Source: Bog-473 sp963777485 (GTDB lineage Bacteria; Actinomycetota; Acidimicrobiia; Acidimicrobiales; RAAP-2). Taken from it: a stretch of DNA of 64,000 bases. The translations under genes and the position numbers were made by a program. The notes beneath the pieces are model-generated. The model was given only the letters and a program-made list of their open reading frames with translations, did no database searches and was not told where the DNA came from. Location: contig CAVZQP010000001.1 of the NCBI GenBank assembly GCA_963777485.1, forward strand, positions 992,001-1,056,000, written 5' to 3'. The first letter of the stretch is position 1. The number at the start of each line of letters is the position of its first letter. Shown piece by piece: positions 44,579-53,530 of the stretch.

Positions 44579-45645
44579 CCGACAACGTGGATCTCGACAT
44601 CGAAGCCATCGCCACCGACGGCGAACGCGCGATCGCGGCCGCTGCGTCGACCGACGCCCTCGGCGAGGTGGAGACGGAACTGCTGGGCAAGCGGTCGACG
44701 CTGACCCGGGCCCACCGGACTCTCGGCTCCCTGAGCCCCGATGAGCGCAAGGAGGCCGGTCGCCGCATCAACGAGGTGCGGGAACGCCTCGTGCGCCTGG
44801 TAGCCGACCGCCGGGCCGAGCTCGCCGAGGCGGAGCGGGCGGAGGCGCTGCAGGCCGACCGCCTCGATCTGACCGAGGTCATCCCGAGCACCGTGCTGGC
44901 GCCGCCTTCCCGCGGCCACCTGCACCTCGTGACCCAGGCGCGGGACGAGCTCGAGGACGTCTTCGTCGGCATGGGCTTCACGGTTGCCGAGGGACCGGAG
45001 GCGGAATCGGACTGGTACAACTTCGAGGCCCTCAACATCCCGCCGTCGCACCCCGCGCGCGACATGTACGACACCATGTACCTCGAGGTGGGCGAGCCCG
45101 AGACGGTGCTGTTGCGCACGCACACCTCCCCGGTGCAGATCCACCTCATGGTGGCGGCCGTGCGCGACGGAACGCTGCCGATCCACGCCGTGATGCCGGG
45201 CAAGTGCTTCCGCCTCGACACTCCCGACGCGACGCACCTCCCGGTGTTCAACCAGATCGAGGGCCTCGTCGTCGACCGCGACATCACCTTCGGCGACCTC
45301 GCCGGCACCATCCAGATCTTCACGGAGGCCTACTTCGGTCCGGGCATGCAGTCACGCCTCCGGCCGGCCTACTTTCCCTTCACTGAGCCGTCCGCCGAAT
45401 TCGAGATCACCTGCACCATCTGTCTCGGTGAGGGCTGCCGCACCTGCTCGCACACGGGCTGGATCGAGCTCGGCGGCTGCGGCATGGTCGACCCGGCCGT
45501 TTTCATCGCCGTCGGGATCGACCCGGCCGAATGGTCGGGCTTCGCGTTCGGGTTCGGCATCGACCGGCTGGCACAGATGCGCCACGAGGTGCCCGACATG
45601 CGCTCCTTCGTGGAGAACGACATCCGGTTCCTCTCGCAGTTCTGA
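44572..45645 (+). CDS. pheS: Phenylalanyl-tRNA synthetase alpha subunit
   Basis: 357 residues. The N-terminal coiled coil precedes the class II catalytic core: motif 2 region HTSPVQIHLM...GKCFRLDTPDATHLP, FFPFTEPSAE-type YFPFTEPSAEFEI, and motif 3 GFAFGFGIDRLAQMRHEV. A CxxC...CxxC pair (CTICLGEGCRTC) near 275-287 is a zinc-ribbon-like insertion known in many bacterial PheS. It pairs with PheT directly downstream. Confidence 0.96.
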   Translation: MVTDNVDLDIEAIATDGERAIAAAASTDALGEVETELLGKRSTLTRAHRTLGSLSPDERKEAGRRINEVRERLVRLVADRRAELAEAERAEALQADRLDLTEVIPSTVLAPPSRGHLHLVTQARDELEDVFVGMGFTVAEGPEAESDWYNFEALNIPPSHPARDMYDTMYLEVGEPETVLLRTHTSPVQIHLMVAAVRDGTLPIHAVMPGKCFRLDTPDATHLPVFNQIEGLVVDRDITFGDLAGTIQIFTEAYFGPGMQSRLRPAYFPFTEPSAEFEITCTICLGEGCRTCSHTGWIELGGCGMVDPAVFIAVGIDPAEWSGFAFGFGIDRLAQMRHEVPDMRSFVENDIRFLSQF

Positions 45646-45686
45646 CCTGACCACACCGACGAACAGAAAGACACCACCCCACCACC

Positions 45687-48269
45687 GTGCGCGCCCCGCT
45701 CAGCTGGCTCCGTGATTTCGCCCCGTTCCCCGGCGACACCGGGACGCTGCGCGCCGCGCTCGACGACCTCGGCCTCGTCGTCGAATCGATCGAGCACATC
45801 GGCGAAGGCCTGGGTGACGTCGTCATCGCAAAGGTCCTGAAGATCGACGAGATCAAGGGCGCGGACAAGATCCGCCTGATCACCGTCGACGCCGGCGCCG
45901 AGCCGCTCGAGGTCATCTGCGGTGCGTGGAACTTCGACGTTGGCGACCGCGTCCCCCTCGCGCCGGTGGGTGCGATCCTCCCGGGTGGCTTCGAGATCGA
46001 GCGGCGGAAGATGCGCGGCGTCTGGTCCAACGGGATGCTCTGCTCGGGCAAGGAGCTCCGGCTCTCCGACGACAGTGCGGGCCTCCTCCTCCTCGGTGAG
46101 GAGGTGCCCGGCGAGCCCGGCACGCCGCTGACCGAGGCACTCGGCCTCGAGCCCGATGTGGTCTTCGATATCACCGTCGAGGGAAACCGTCCCGACGCGT
46201 GGTCGATGGCGGGCATCGCGCGCGACCTGGCCGCGCGCCTCGGCCTTCCCTTCGTCGAGCCCGAGCCACCGGCGCCCTCCGCAAGCGGGCGCCCCGTCGA
46301 GTCGGCCGCCTCGGCCGTCGTGGAGTCCCAGGACCTGTGCCCAAGGCTCACGGTCACGGTGCTCGAAAGCGTGAAGGTCGGGCCGTCGCCCCAGTGGATC
46401 GCACGCCGCCTTCTCATGGCGGGCATGCGCCCGATCAACAATGTGGTCGACGCGTCGAACTACGTGATGCTTGAGCTGGGCCAGCCGACCCACCCCTACG
46501 ACCTCGCGTTGCTCCCGGGCCGTGGGCTCAGGGTCCGTCGGGCCGAGCCGGGGGAGAAGCTGGTGACCCTCGACGGGGTCGAGCGCACCGTCGGCGTGCC
46601 CGGACGGAGCCTGGGCGACACGGGCGCGGACTGCCTCATTTGCGACGCCGAGGGCACGCCGGTCGGCGTCGGCGGCGTCATGGGCGGTGCGTCTTCCGAG
46701 ATCTCGCACTCCACGAACGAGGTGCTGCTCGAGGCTGCCTACTTCACGCCCATGGCGATCGCGCGCACGTCCCGCCGGCTCGGACTGCGCACCGAGGCGT
46801 CGGCGCGCTTCGAACGCGGGTGTGACCCCTGGGGCATCGAACCGTCGGTCGCGCGCTTCTGTCAGCTGCTTTCGGAGAGCAGTCCGGGCCTCCAGGTCGC
46901 GGACGGCATGCTCGACGTGCGCGGGGACGTGCCCGAACCCTTCGTCATCGCCGTGCCGCTCGCCCGGGTGCATCGCCAGATCGGCGTCGAGCTGAGCGCG
47001 GAGCACGTCGCCCGACTCATCGAGCCCATCGGGTTCAGGGTGATGGAGGAGGTGGGCGCCGGACTCGCGGGCGGCCCCGGCGCTTCCGGGTTCAGCCCGG
47101 AGAGCCTCGTCGTCGAGGTGCCCACCAACCGGCCGGACGTCCGTCCCGAGCCCTTCGGTGTGGACGACATCATCGAGGAGATCGCACGGACCTTCGGCTA
47201 CTCGAACGTGCCGCGCCACATGCCGACCTGGCCGCAACCGGGCGGGTTGACCGCTCTCCAGCACTCGCGCCGTCTGGCCAAAGACGTCTTGTGCGGCTTG
47301 GGCGCCTCCGAGGGTTGGACCGACAGCTTCGTGTCCGCCGCCGCACATACCGACGTCGGTCTCACCGGCCCGGCCGTACGCGTCGCCAATCCCCTCGATA
47401 CGGAGAAGCCGTACCTCCGCCGCAGCCTCATGCCCGGCTTGCTGGGCGCCCTCGCCTACAACGCAGACCGCCGCCAGCCCGACATCCGTCTCTACGAAGT
47501 CGGCGTCGCGTTCTCGCATCCCGACGAGGGAGCACCGCGGGTGGTCGAGCGCGCCGGTGCGGGCGGTCGCGAAACTGCGGAGCTGCCCGGAGAGCGCGAA
47601 TTGCTCTGCGCCGTCTTCGCCCAGGAAGAGGACGACGCCCGCCTCGCTGTCGTCTCCTGGCAGGTGCTGGCCGACGCCTTCCGCGTCGACCGGGTCCGCC
47701 TGGTTCCTGCGGGCAACGGGCTGCCGCCGTTGCCAGGCCTGCACCCGACCCGATCGGCGCACCTCGTGGTCCCGTCGACCTACGGCGGGAGCGACGGCAA
47801 TGTCGCCAACGTTGTCATCGGCTCGGTCGGCGAAATCGATCCTGACGTCGCCACGGCCTTCGGACTTATCCGAACGACGGGCAACACGACCGGGGCCCGG
47901 CGCATCGGATGGCTCGAAGTCGATCTCGGCCTTCTCTTCGACGAGACGCGCGTGCCGCGCCGCCACGTGGTCGCCAGCGCCGTCAGCCGGTTCCCCTCGT
48001 CGGACATCGATCTCGCCTTTGTCGTCGACGACCGCTATCCGACCGACGTCGTGGCCGAGACCCTGAGAACGTCCGCCGGTGACCTGCTCGAGTCGGTGCG
48101 ACTGTTCGACGTCTACCGCGGTGCCGGCATCACCGAGGGTGCGCGCAGCCTCGCGTATCGTTTGCGCTTCTGTTCGCCGGTACGGACTCTCACAGACGAA
48201 GAAGTCGGCGAGCTGCGCACCCAGTGCATTGCTGCGGTCGAAGGGGAATACGGCGCCGTCCTGCGCTGA
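45687..48269 (+). CDS. pheT: Phenylalanyl-tRNA synthetase beta subunit
   Basis: 860 residues from GTG at 45687, slightly longer than the usual ~800. Domains in order: N-terminal RAPLSWLRDF, tRNA-binding OB/EMAP domain (KVLKIDEIKGADKIRLITVD, VICGAWNF), B3/B4 editing domain (NVVDASNYVMLELGQPTHPYD, read as NVVDASNYVMLELG), B5, the catalytic-like core, and the C-terminal anticodon-binding FDX-ACB domain (VASAVSRFPSSDIDLAFVVDD, ending RTLTDEEVGELR). It completes the alpha2-beta2 enzyme. Confidence 0.95.
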   Translation: MRAPLSWLRDFAPFPGDTGTLRAALDDLGLVVESIEHIGEGLGDVVIAKVLKIDEIKGADKIRLITVDAGAEPLEVICGAWNFDVGDRVPLAPVGAILPGGFEIERRKMRGVWSNGMLCSGKELRLSDDSAGLLLLGEEVPGEPGTPLTEALGLEPDVVFDITVEGNRPDAWSMAGIARDLAARLGLPFVEPEPPAPSASGRPVESAASAVVESQDLCPRLTVTVLESVKVGPSPQWIARRLLMAGMRPINNVVDASNYVMLELGQPTHPYDLALLPGRGLRVRRAEPGEKLVTLDGVERTVGVPGRSLGDTGADCLICDAEGTPVGVGGVMGGASSEISHSTNEVLLEAAYFTPMAIARTSRRLGLRTEASARFERGCDPWGIEPSVARFCQLLSESSPGLQVADGMLDVRGDVPEPFVIAVPLARVHRQIGVELSAEHVARLIEPIGFRVMEEVGAGLAGGPGASGFSPESLVVEVPTNRPDVRPEPFGVDDIIEEIARTFGYSNVPRHMPTWPQPGGLTALQHSRRLAKDVLCGLGASEGWTDSFVSAAAHTDVGLTGPAVRVANPLDTEKPYLRRSLMPGLLGALAYNADRRQPDIRLYEVGVAFSHPDEGAPRVVERAGAGGRETAELPGERELLCAVFAQEEDDARLAVVSWQVLADAFRVDRVRLVPAGNGLPPLPGLHPTRSAHLVVPSTYGGSDGNVANVVIGSVGEIDPDVATAFGLIRTTGNTTGARRIGWLEVDLGLLFDETRVPRRHVVASAVSRFPSSDIDLAFVVDDRYPTDVVAETLRTSAGDLLESVRLFDVYRGAGITEGARSLAYRLRFCSPVRTLTDEEVGELRTQCIAAVEGEYGAVLR

Positions 48270-48319
48270 GGCCATCGCTCCGCTTGACTGCGTCGGGCGC
48301 AGGAGCGTGGCAAGGTGGG

Positions 48320-49351
48320 ATGGTGGAGGTGCGCCTGATCGCCCCCGACGACGAGAAAGGCCTGGCGGAATTTGCCGCCGTTCTCGAGGCGTCGGACAAG
48401 GAGATGTGGCCCGAGCTGAACGGGTATTCGTTCGTCGATTTGCGCGCGTTCGCCCGCTTCAAAGGCAAGAGCCGGCGCTGGGAACTCCTGGCCGCCGGCG
48501 AACCTGAAGGTCCCGTGCTCGGCGTCGCCCTGATGGAGTTTCCCAAGCTCGAGAACCCGCACGCGACCGAGATCGCCATCGCCGTGCACCCACACCACCG
48601 CCGTCGTGGTGTCGGCACCGCAATCGTCGAGAAGATGGTCCAGCGCGCCCTGGCCGACGGCCGCCGTACGCTCAACACCATCGTCGACGCGCCCGTTGCT
48701 CTCGCTGCCGACCACGCATCAGGCCCTTTCGCCCGAAGCGCCGGGTTTGAGCGAACACTCACCGGCAACATGCGCATGCTCCGGCCGCCGTTCGACGCGG
48801 CCCGGCGGGACGAGCTGGGCGCCGTGGTCGCGAACGCACCCGACGCGCACGACTACCAGACCTTTGCCTTTGTGACTCCCTGGCCCGAGGAGTTCATTGA
48901 CGACTTCTGCACACTGTTGCGAGTGATGTCCACCGACGAGCCGGCCGGCGACGGTGAGCGCCAGGCGGAGCACTGGGACGAGGCGCGACTCCGCGAGAAC
49001 GAGGAGCTCGACTTCGCCCGGGAGGCGACCGTGCTGGCGGCTGTCGCCCAGCACGTGCCCTCGGGGAATTTGGTCGCGCTCACTGAGCTGTCGCTCTCCA
49101 AAGAGTCGCCCGGCCAGGCGTGGCAGCAGATCACGGTGGTCCATCCCGATCACCGGGGTCACCGCCTCGGCCTTGCCGTGAAGTTGGCGAACCTCGACCT
49201 GCTCGCCGAGCGGGCGCCGAACGTGAGCATGGTGCTGACGGGCAACGCGGCGGTCAACAAGCCGATGATCGCCGTGAACGAGATGATGGGATTCGAGGTG
49301 TTCAGCGACGGTGCCTTTTGGCAGAGACACCTCACCGCCCCCAGCTCGTGA
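48320..49351 (+). CDS. Tandem-GNAT acetyltransferase 1
   Basis: 343 residues with two GNAT folds. The N-terminal one has the acetyl-CoA loop IAVHPHHRRRGVGTAIVEK (near 90-108) and the C-terminal one TVVHPDHRGHRLGLAVKLANL with NKPMIAVNEMMGFEV. The layout resembles mycothiol synthase MshD but the sequence does not identify it as such. It lies between pheT and a paralogue and overlaps that paralogue by 4 bases. Start is ATG 48320 (GTG 48323 is also possible). The substrate is unknown. Confidence 0.82.
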   Translation: MVEVRLIAPDDEKGLAEFAAVLEASDKEMWPELNGYSFVDLRAFARFKGKSRRWELLAAGEPEGPVLGVALMEFPKLENPHATEIAIAVHPHHRRRGVGTAIVEKMVQRALADGRRTLNTIVDAPVALAADHASGPFARSAGFERTLTGNMRMLRPPFDAARRDELGAVVANAPDAHDYQTFAFVTPWPEEFIDDFCTLLRVMSTDEPAGDGERQAEHWDEARLRENEELDFAREATVLAAVAQHVPSGNLVALTELSLSKESPGQAWQQITVVHPDHRGHRLGLAVKLANLDLLAERAPNVSMVLTGNAAVNKPMIAVNEMMGFEVFSDGAFWQRHLTAPSS

Positions 49352-50394
49352 CAACCGAGCGAACCGGCATCGAGGTCGAGGCCATCGACCCCCGCGACAC
49401 CTCCGCCTTCGACGGGTGGTTCGCCGTGTGGAACGCCATCGACATGGAGCGCTATCCAGAGCTGCCTGGCTGGCAGTACCAGGAGCTGCTCGCCATGGCG
49501 CTCGACCGCGATGGCGCATTCGAGCGCCGCCCGCTCGTCGCGCGTTGCGACCGGACCGTCGCAGGCGTCGCCGGCCTCGAGCTCACCCGGCGCGAGAACT
49601 TCCACCTCGCCCGTATCGATCTGCGTGTTCTCCCCGAGCACCGGCGCCGCGGCGTCGGCACGGCGCTGGTCGAGGCCGCCGAGCGGATCGCCACCGCCGC
49701 CGGCCGCACTGAGTTGGGGGCTGAGGACGAGACGCCTTTGCGATCCGGCTATGTGGACTGCGCGGCGCCGTTCGCCCGCCACCTCGGCTTCACCCCGGTA
49801 CTGCGTACGGTGCGACGCTGCATCGACCTGCCGCTCGACCCAGTCCACGCCGCGGCTTTGCGACGGGATCCCAGGGCGACACCGGCAGGATTTACGCTCC
49901 TGACGATCGGCAATTACTGGCCGGACGAGTATCTCGATGACCGCTGCGAGCTCGGCCGCCGTATGTCGACCGATATGCCCATGGGAGAGCAGGAGCTGGA
50001 CGAGCAGGTGTGGGACGCCGCGCGCGTGCGCGCCCTCGAGGCATCATTGGCCGCACAGAACCGGGCCAAGGTGACGACGGCGGCGCGCCATGATGCCAGC
50101 GGCCGTCTCGTTGGGTTCACCGAGGTCGCGATCCCTCTGGGCGCGCCGGAGTCAGCCTGGCAGCACGACACCCTCGTCGTGCGCGAGCACCGTGGGCACG
50201 GGCTCGGCTTCGCCATGAAGCTGGCCAACTGTTTCGCGGTGCACGAGCGGCACCCGGCGGTCCGCCGCATCAACACCTGGAACGCCGAGGACAACGGTCC
50301 GATGATCGCCGTCAATGAGGACCTTGGCTTCCGGGTCGAGGCCCGTTCGACCGATTGGCACCGGCCGATCGCCCGGGCGGGACCTGCCGCATGA
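49348..50394 (+). CDS. Tandem-GNAT acetyltransferase 2
   Basis: 348 residues from GTG at 49348, overlapping the first GNAT gene. The same two-domain plan: RVLPEHRRRGVGTALVEAAER in the N-terminal half, and LVVREHRGHGLGFAMKLANC with NGPMIAVNEDLGFRVE in the C-terminal half. The C-terminal domains of the two genes are clearly similar, so they arose by duplication. The TGA stop is just before the ARG box of argC. Confidence 0.82.
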   Translation: MTTERTGIEVEAIDPRDTSAFDGWFAVWNAIDMERYPELPGWQYQELLAMALDRDGAFERRPLVARCDRTVAGVAGLELTRRENFHLARIDLRVLPEHRRRGVGTALVEAAERIATAAGRTELGAEDETPLRSGYVDCAAPFARHLGFTPVLRTVRRCIDLPLDPVHAAALRRDPRATPAGFTLLTIGNYWPDEYLDDRCELGRRMSTDMPMGEQELDEQVWDAARVRALEASLAAQNRAKVTTAARHDASGRLVGFTEVAIPLGAPESAWQHDTLVVREHRGHGLGFAMKLANCFAVHERHPAVRRINTWNAEDNGPMIAVNEDLGFRVEARSTDWHRPIARAGPAA

Positions 50395-50395
50395 A

Positions 50396-50413
50396 TATGC
50401 ATAAATATGTATA
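50396..50413. promoter_or_regulatory. ARG box (ArgR operator) TATGCATAAATATGTATA
   Basis: An 18-bp AT-rich imperfect palindrome, TATGCATA-AA-TATGTATA, with a single mismatched pair, in otherwise very GC-rich DNA. It overlaps the -10 of argC. ArgR, encoded in the same operon, is the expected ligand with arginine as co-repressor. Confidence 0.8.
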
Positions 50414-50415
50414 CT
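50410..50415 (+). promoter_or_regulatory. -10 element TATACT, leaderless promoter of the arg operon
   Basis: TATACT ends 6 nt before the ATG of argC (50422). No Shine-Dalgarno sequence is present. Its overlap with the ARG box implies direct repression. Confidence 0.75.
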
Positions 50416-50421
50416 GATGCG

Positions 50422-51435
50422 ATGAAGGTCGGCATCGCCGGGGCATCGGGCTACACCGGGGCGGAGCTGTTACGCCTGCTCAGCACCCATCCGCAGTTCG
50501 AGGTGGGAGTCGCTACCGCCCATTCTCACGCCGGGCTGCCCGTCGGCGGGCACACGCCGTCCCTCCGGGCCGCCTATCCCGGCCTGACCTACGACGACAC
50601 TGACGCCGGCGTCCTCGACGGTCTCGACCTCGTCTTCTGCGCCCTGCCGCACGGGGAGTCCCAGAAGTTCGTGCCCGAGCTCCGGTCGCGGGTCGGCTGC
50701 ATCGTCGACCTGGCGGCCGACTTCCGGCTCAAGGACCCGGCCCTCTACCCGCAGTGGTACGGCGAGGAGCACGCCGCGCCAGAGCTGCTGTCGGAGGCCG
50801 TGTTCGGCCTGCCCGAGCTCTTCCGGGACGACCTCAGCGGAGCGACGCTCGTTGCCGCGGCCGGCTGCTACCCGACGTCGGCTGGGCTCGCGCTGGCGCC
50901 GCTGGTGCGGCGCGGCCTCGTCGAGCCGGTCGGCATCATCGTCGACGCGGCCTCCGGCGTGTCGGGCGCCGGTCGCGGCACCAGGGAGCACCTTCACTTC
51001 GGGACCGTCGACGAGGACTTCACGGCCTACGGTCTCCTCGCCCATCGCCACACGCCGGAGATGGAACAGATCCTCGGTGCGCAGGTTCTCTTTACCCCGC
51101 ACCTGGCGCCGATGGTACGCGGCATCCTCGCCACCTGTTACGCGCGTCCGACTACCGCGCTCACGACGGCCACCGTCCTGGAGGCGCTCCACGACGCCTA
51201 TGACGCCGAGCCGTTCGTGGTCGTAACAGAGGAGCCACCCTCGACCAAGGCCACGTCAGGCTCGAACGTGGCACTCGTGACCGCTCGCGTTGACCCGCGC
51301 ACCGGATGGGTGGTTGTGCTCTGCGCGCTCGACAACCTCGTCAAGGGCGCCTCGGGGCAGGCCATCCAGTGTGCCAACGCCGCACTCGGCCTGCCCGAGA
51401 CGAGCGGGCTACCGGTCGCGGGGGTCTACCCGTGA
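50422..51435 (+). CDS. argC: N-acetyl-gamma-glutamyl-phosphate reductase
   Basis: 337 residues. It reduces N-acetylglutamyl phosphate with NADPH. The Rossmann motif is VGIAGASGYTGAELLRLL. The catalytic Cys149 is in VAAAGCYPTSAG. SGVSGAGRGTREHLHF and HLAPMVRGILAT are also present. The leaderless start at 50422 is preferred over ATG 50407, which lies within the ARG box. It overlaps argJ by 4 bases. Confidence 0.96.
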   Translation: MKVGIAGASGYTGAELLRLLSTHPQFEVGVATAHSHAGLPVGGHTPSLRAAYPGLTYDDTDAGVLDGLDLVFCALPHGESQKFVPELRSRVGCIVDLAADFRLKDPALYPQWYGEEHAAPELLSEAVFGLPELFRDDLSGATLVAAAGCYPTSAGLALAPLVRRGLVEPVGIIVDAASGVSGAGRGTREHLHFGTVDEDFTAYGLLAHRHTPEMEQILGAQVLFTPHLAPMVRGILATCYARPTTALTTATVLEALHDAYDAEPFVVVTEEPPSTKATSGSNVALVTARVDPRTGWVVVLCALDNLVKGASGQAIQCANAALGLPETSGLPVAGVYP

Positions 51436-52601
51436 GCGTCACCGCGCCCAAGGGTTTCGTCGCCGCGGGTGGATCCGCCGGCATCAAGGCGAACGACGCA
51501 CTCGATGTCGCCGTTGTCGCCACCGCCGACGGCCAGGCCGTTCCGTGCGCCGGCGTGTTCACCTCGAACCTGGCCGCGGCCGCGCCGGTCCAGGTCAGCC
51601 GCACCCACCTGGCCGCCACCAATGGCTGTGCCGCAGGTGTGGTGCTCACTTCGGGCAACGCCAACGCAGCGACGGGCGCTCCGGGGCGCGGCGCAGCCGT
51701 GCGGGTGTGTGCCGCGGTCGCTGCTGGCGTCGGCGCGACAACCCAGCAGATCCTCATCTGCCAGACCGGGTTGATCGGCATCCCGTTCCCGATCGACACC
51801 GTCGAGCCCAGCCTCGCCGCCATCGTGCACGCCCGCGGCGATGGCAACGACGCGGGCGCGGCTGCGGCGCGGGCCATCATGACCACCGACACCGTACCGA
51901 AGGAGGTCGTCGTGGCAGGCCACGGCTTCACGGTCGGTGGGATGGCCAAGGGCGCCGCCATGCTGGCGCCCAACATGGCGACGATGCTCGCCCTCTGCAC
52001 GACCGACGCCGCGGTCGACGCGCCCACTCTCCAGAAGGCGCTGCTGGAGGCCGTTGACGCCTCCTTCAACGCAATCACGGTGGACGGCTGCACCTCGACG
52101 AACGACACCGTGCTCGTACTTGCTAGCGGCCACGGCGAAGCGCCGAACCCGGACGCGTTGACCGGGGCGCTGACGGAGGCGTGCACCTCACTGGCCGAGC
52201 AGATGGTGGCCGACGCTGAGGGTGCGACGAAGGTCGCGCACGTCACAGTGCGCGGCGCGGCGAGCGACCAGGCCGCCCACGTGGCGGCGCGCAAGGTGGC
52301 GGACTCCATGCTCGTGCAGTGCTCGCTCTTTGGGGAGGACCCGTACTGGGGCCGCATCGTCTCCGAACTCGGCTCGGCGGGCACCCCGTTCGACATGGAC
52401 CGCGTCGCGGTCGCCTATGGAGGCACCGTGGTGTGCGCCGCCGGGATCGCCGTGCCGCATGACGCGGCTGCGGTCGCCCTCCACATGGCCGGCCGCCACG
52501 TCCAGATCGACTGCGACCTCGGGCTCGGAGCGGGACAGGCCGTCGTGCTCGGGACGGATCTCAGCTACGGGTACATCGACGAGAACAGGACGACTTCGTG
52601 A
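51432..52601 (+). CDS. argJ: Bifunctional ornithine acetyltransferase / N-acetylglutamate synthase
   Basis: 389 residues. It transfers acetyl groups from acetylornithine to glutamate, giving the recycling route of arginine synthesis. The self-cleavage site is AMLAPNMATMLA, with the new N-terminal nucleophile Thr184. SGNANAATG and the C-terminal DLSYGYIDENRTTS are family features. GTG start overlaps argC. Confidence 0.96.
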   Translation: MSVTAPKGFVAAGGSAGIKANDALDVAVVATADGQAVPCAGVFTSNLAAAAPVQVSRTHLAATNGCAAGVVLTSGNANAATGAPGRGAAVRVCAAVAAGVGATTQQILICQTGLIGIPFPIDTVEPSLAAIVHARGDGNDAGAAAARAIMTTDTVPKEVVVAGHGFTVGGMAKGAAMLAPNMATMLALCTTDAAVDAPTLQKALLEAVDASFNAITVDGCTSTNDTVLVLASGHGEAPNPDALTGALTEACTSLAEQMVADAEGATKVAHVTVRGAASDQAAHVAARKVADSMLVQCSLFGEDPYWGRIVSELGSAGTPFDMDRVAVAYGGTVVCAAGIAVPHDAAAVALHMAGRHVQIDCDLGLGAGQAVVLGTDLSYGYIDENRTTS

Positions 52602-53530
52602 GCGCCGAAGCGGCCGAACCGGTCGGGCAGGTTCCGCGCAAGGTGACCCGGGCGCAGCGGGCGGCGGCGGCAAAGACGGCCTCGGTGCTGGTCGAGGCCC
52701 TGCCCTACATCCGCCGGTTCTGGGGCAAGATCGTCGTCGTCAAGTACGGCGGCAATGCGTTGGACGCGTCGGACGACGGTTCCGGCGACACGGACCCGCT
52801 CGCTTCCTTCGCGCAGGACGTCGTGCTCATGCGGGCGGTCGGCCTGCTGCCGGTCGTCGTGCACGGGGGCGGCCCCCAGATCGGCGCGCTCATGGCGCGG
52901 CTGGGCAAGGAAACCGAGTTCCGCAACGGGTTGCGTGTCACCGACGCCGAAACGCTCGACATTGCCCGGATGGTGCTCGTCGGCAAGGTGAATCGCGACA
53001 TCGTCTCGGCCATCAACGTGCACGGGCCCATCGCGGTTGGCATGTCCGGTGAAGACGCCAACCTCATCACCGCGGCGCAAAGCGACGTGGACCTCGGCTT
53101 CGTCGGCAGCGTTTCGCTGGTCGATCCCACCATGCTCCAGCGCCTCGTCGCCCAGGGCCTCATCCCGGTCGTGGCCACAATCGGCGCCGACGCCTCGGGC
53201 CAGGCCTACAACATCAACGCCGACACCGTGGCCGGCGCGCTGGCCGAGGCCCTCGAGGCAGAGAAATTGATCTTCCTGACCGACATCGAAGGGCTGCGGG
53301 TCGTCGCCGACGACCCCACGACGGTCATCCACAAGGCCTCGCTCGAGGTGATCGACGAGATCATCCGCAGCGGCAACGCCGAGGGCGGCATGCTGCCCAA
53401 GGTCGAGGCGTGCGCCCGGGCTGTGCGCGGCGGGGTGAGCCGGGCCCACATCCTCGACGGGCGCGTGCCCCACGCGCTGCTGCTCGAGCTGTTCACCGAC
53501 GCCGGCGTGGGGACGATGGTGCTGCCGTGA
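52598..53530 (+). CDS. argB: Acetylglutamate kinase
   Basis: 310 residues. It phosphorylates N-acetylglutamate. VVKYGGNALD and VHGGGPQIGALM form the phosphate site, FRNGLRVTDAETLDI the acetylglutamate loop, and TDIEGLRVV with GNAEGGMLPKVEAC the ATP side. An N-terminal helix (KVTRAQRAAAAKTASVLVEALPYIRR) is typical of the arginine-inhibited hexameric form. GTG overlaps argJ. Confidence 0.96.
   Translation: MSAEAAEPVGQVPRKVTRAQRAAAAKTASVLVEALPYIRRFWGKIVVVKYGGNALDASDDGSGDTDPLASFAQDVVLMRAVGLLPVVVHGGGPQIGALMARLGKETEFRNGLRVTDAETLDIARMVLVGKVNRDIVSAINVHGPIAVGMSGEDANLITAAQSDVDLGFVGSVSLVDPTMLQRLVAQGLIPVVATIGADASGQAYNINADTVAGALAEALEAEKLIFLTDIEGLRVVADDPTTVIHKASLEVIDEIIRSGNAEGGMLPKVEACARAVRGGVSRAHILDGRVPHALLLELFTDAGVGTMVLP

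Noticed and set aside
45369..48275. A 968-codon minus-strand frame opposite pheT
   Set aside because: pheT has all its domains in order on the plus strand; this frame has no domain and antisense-type composition.
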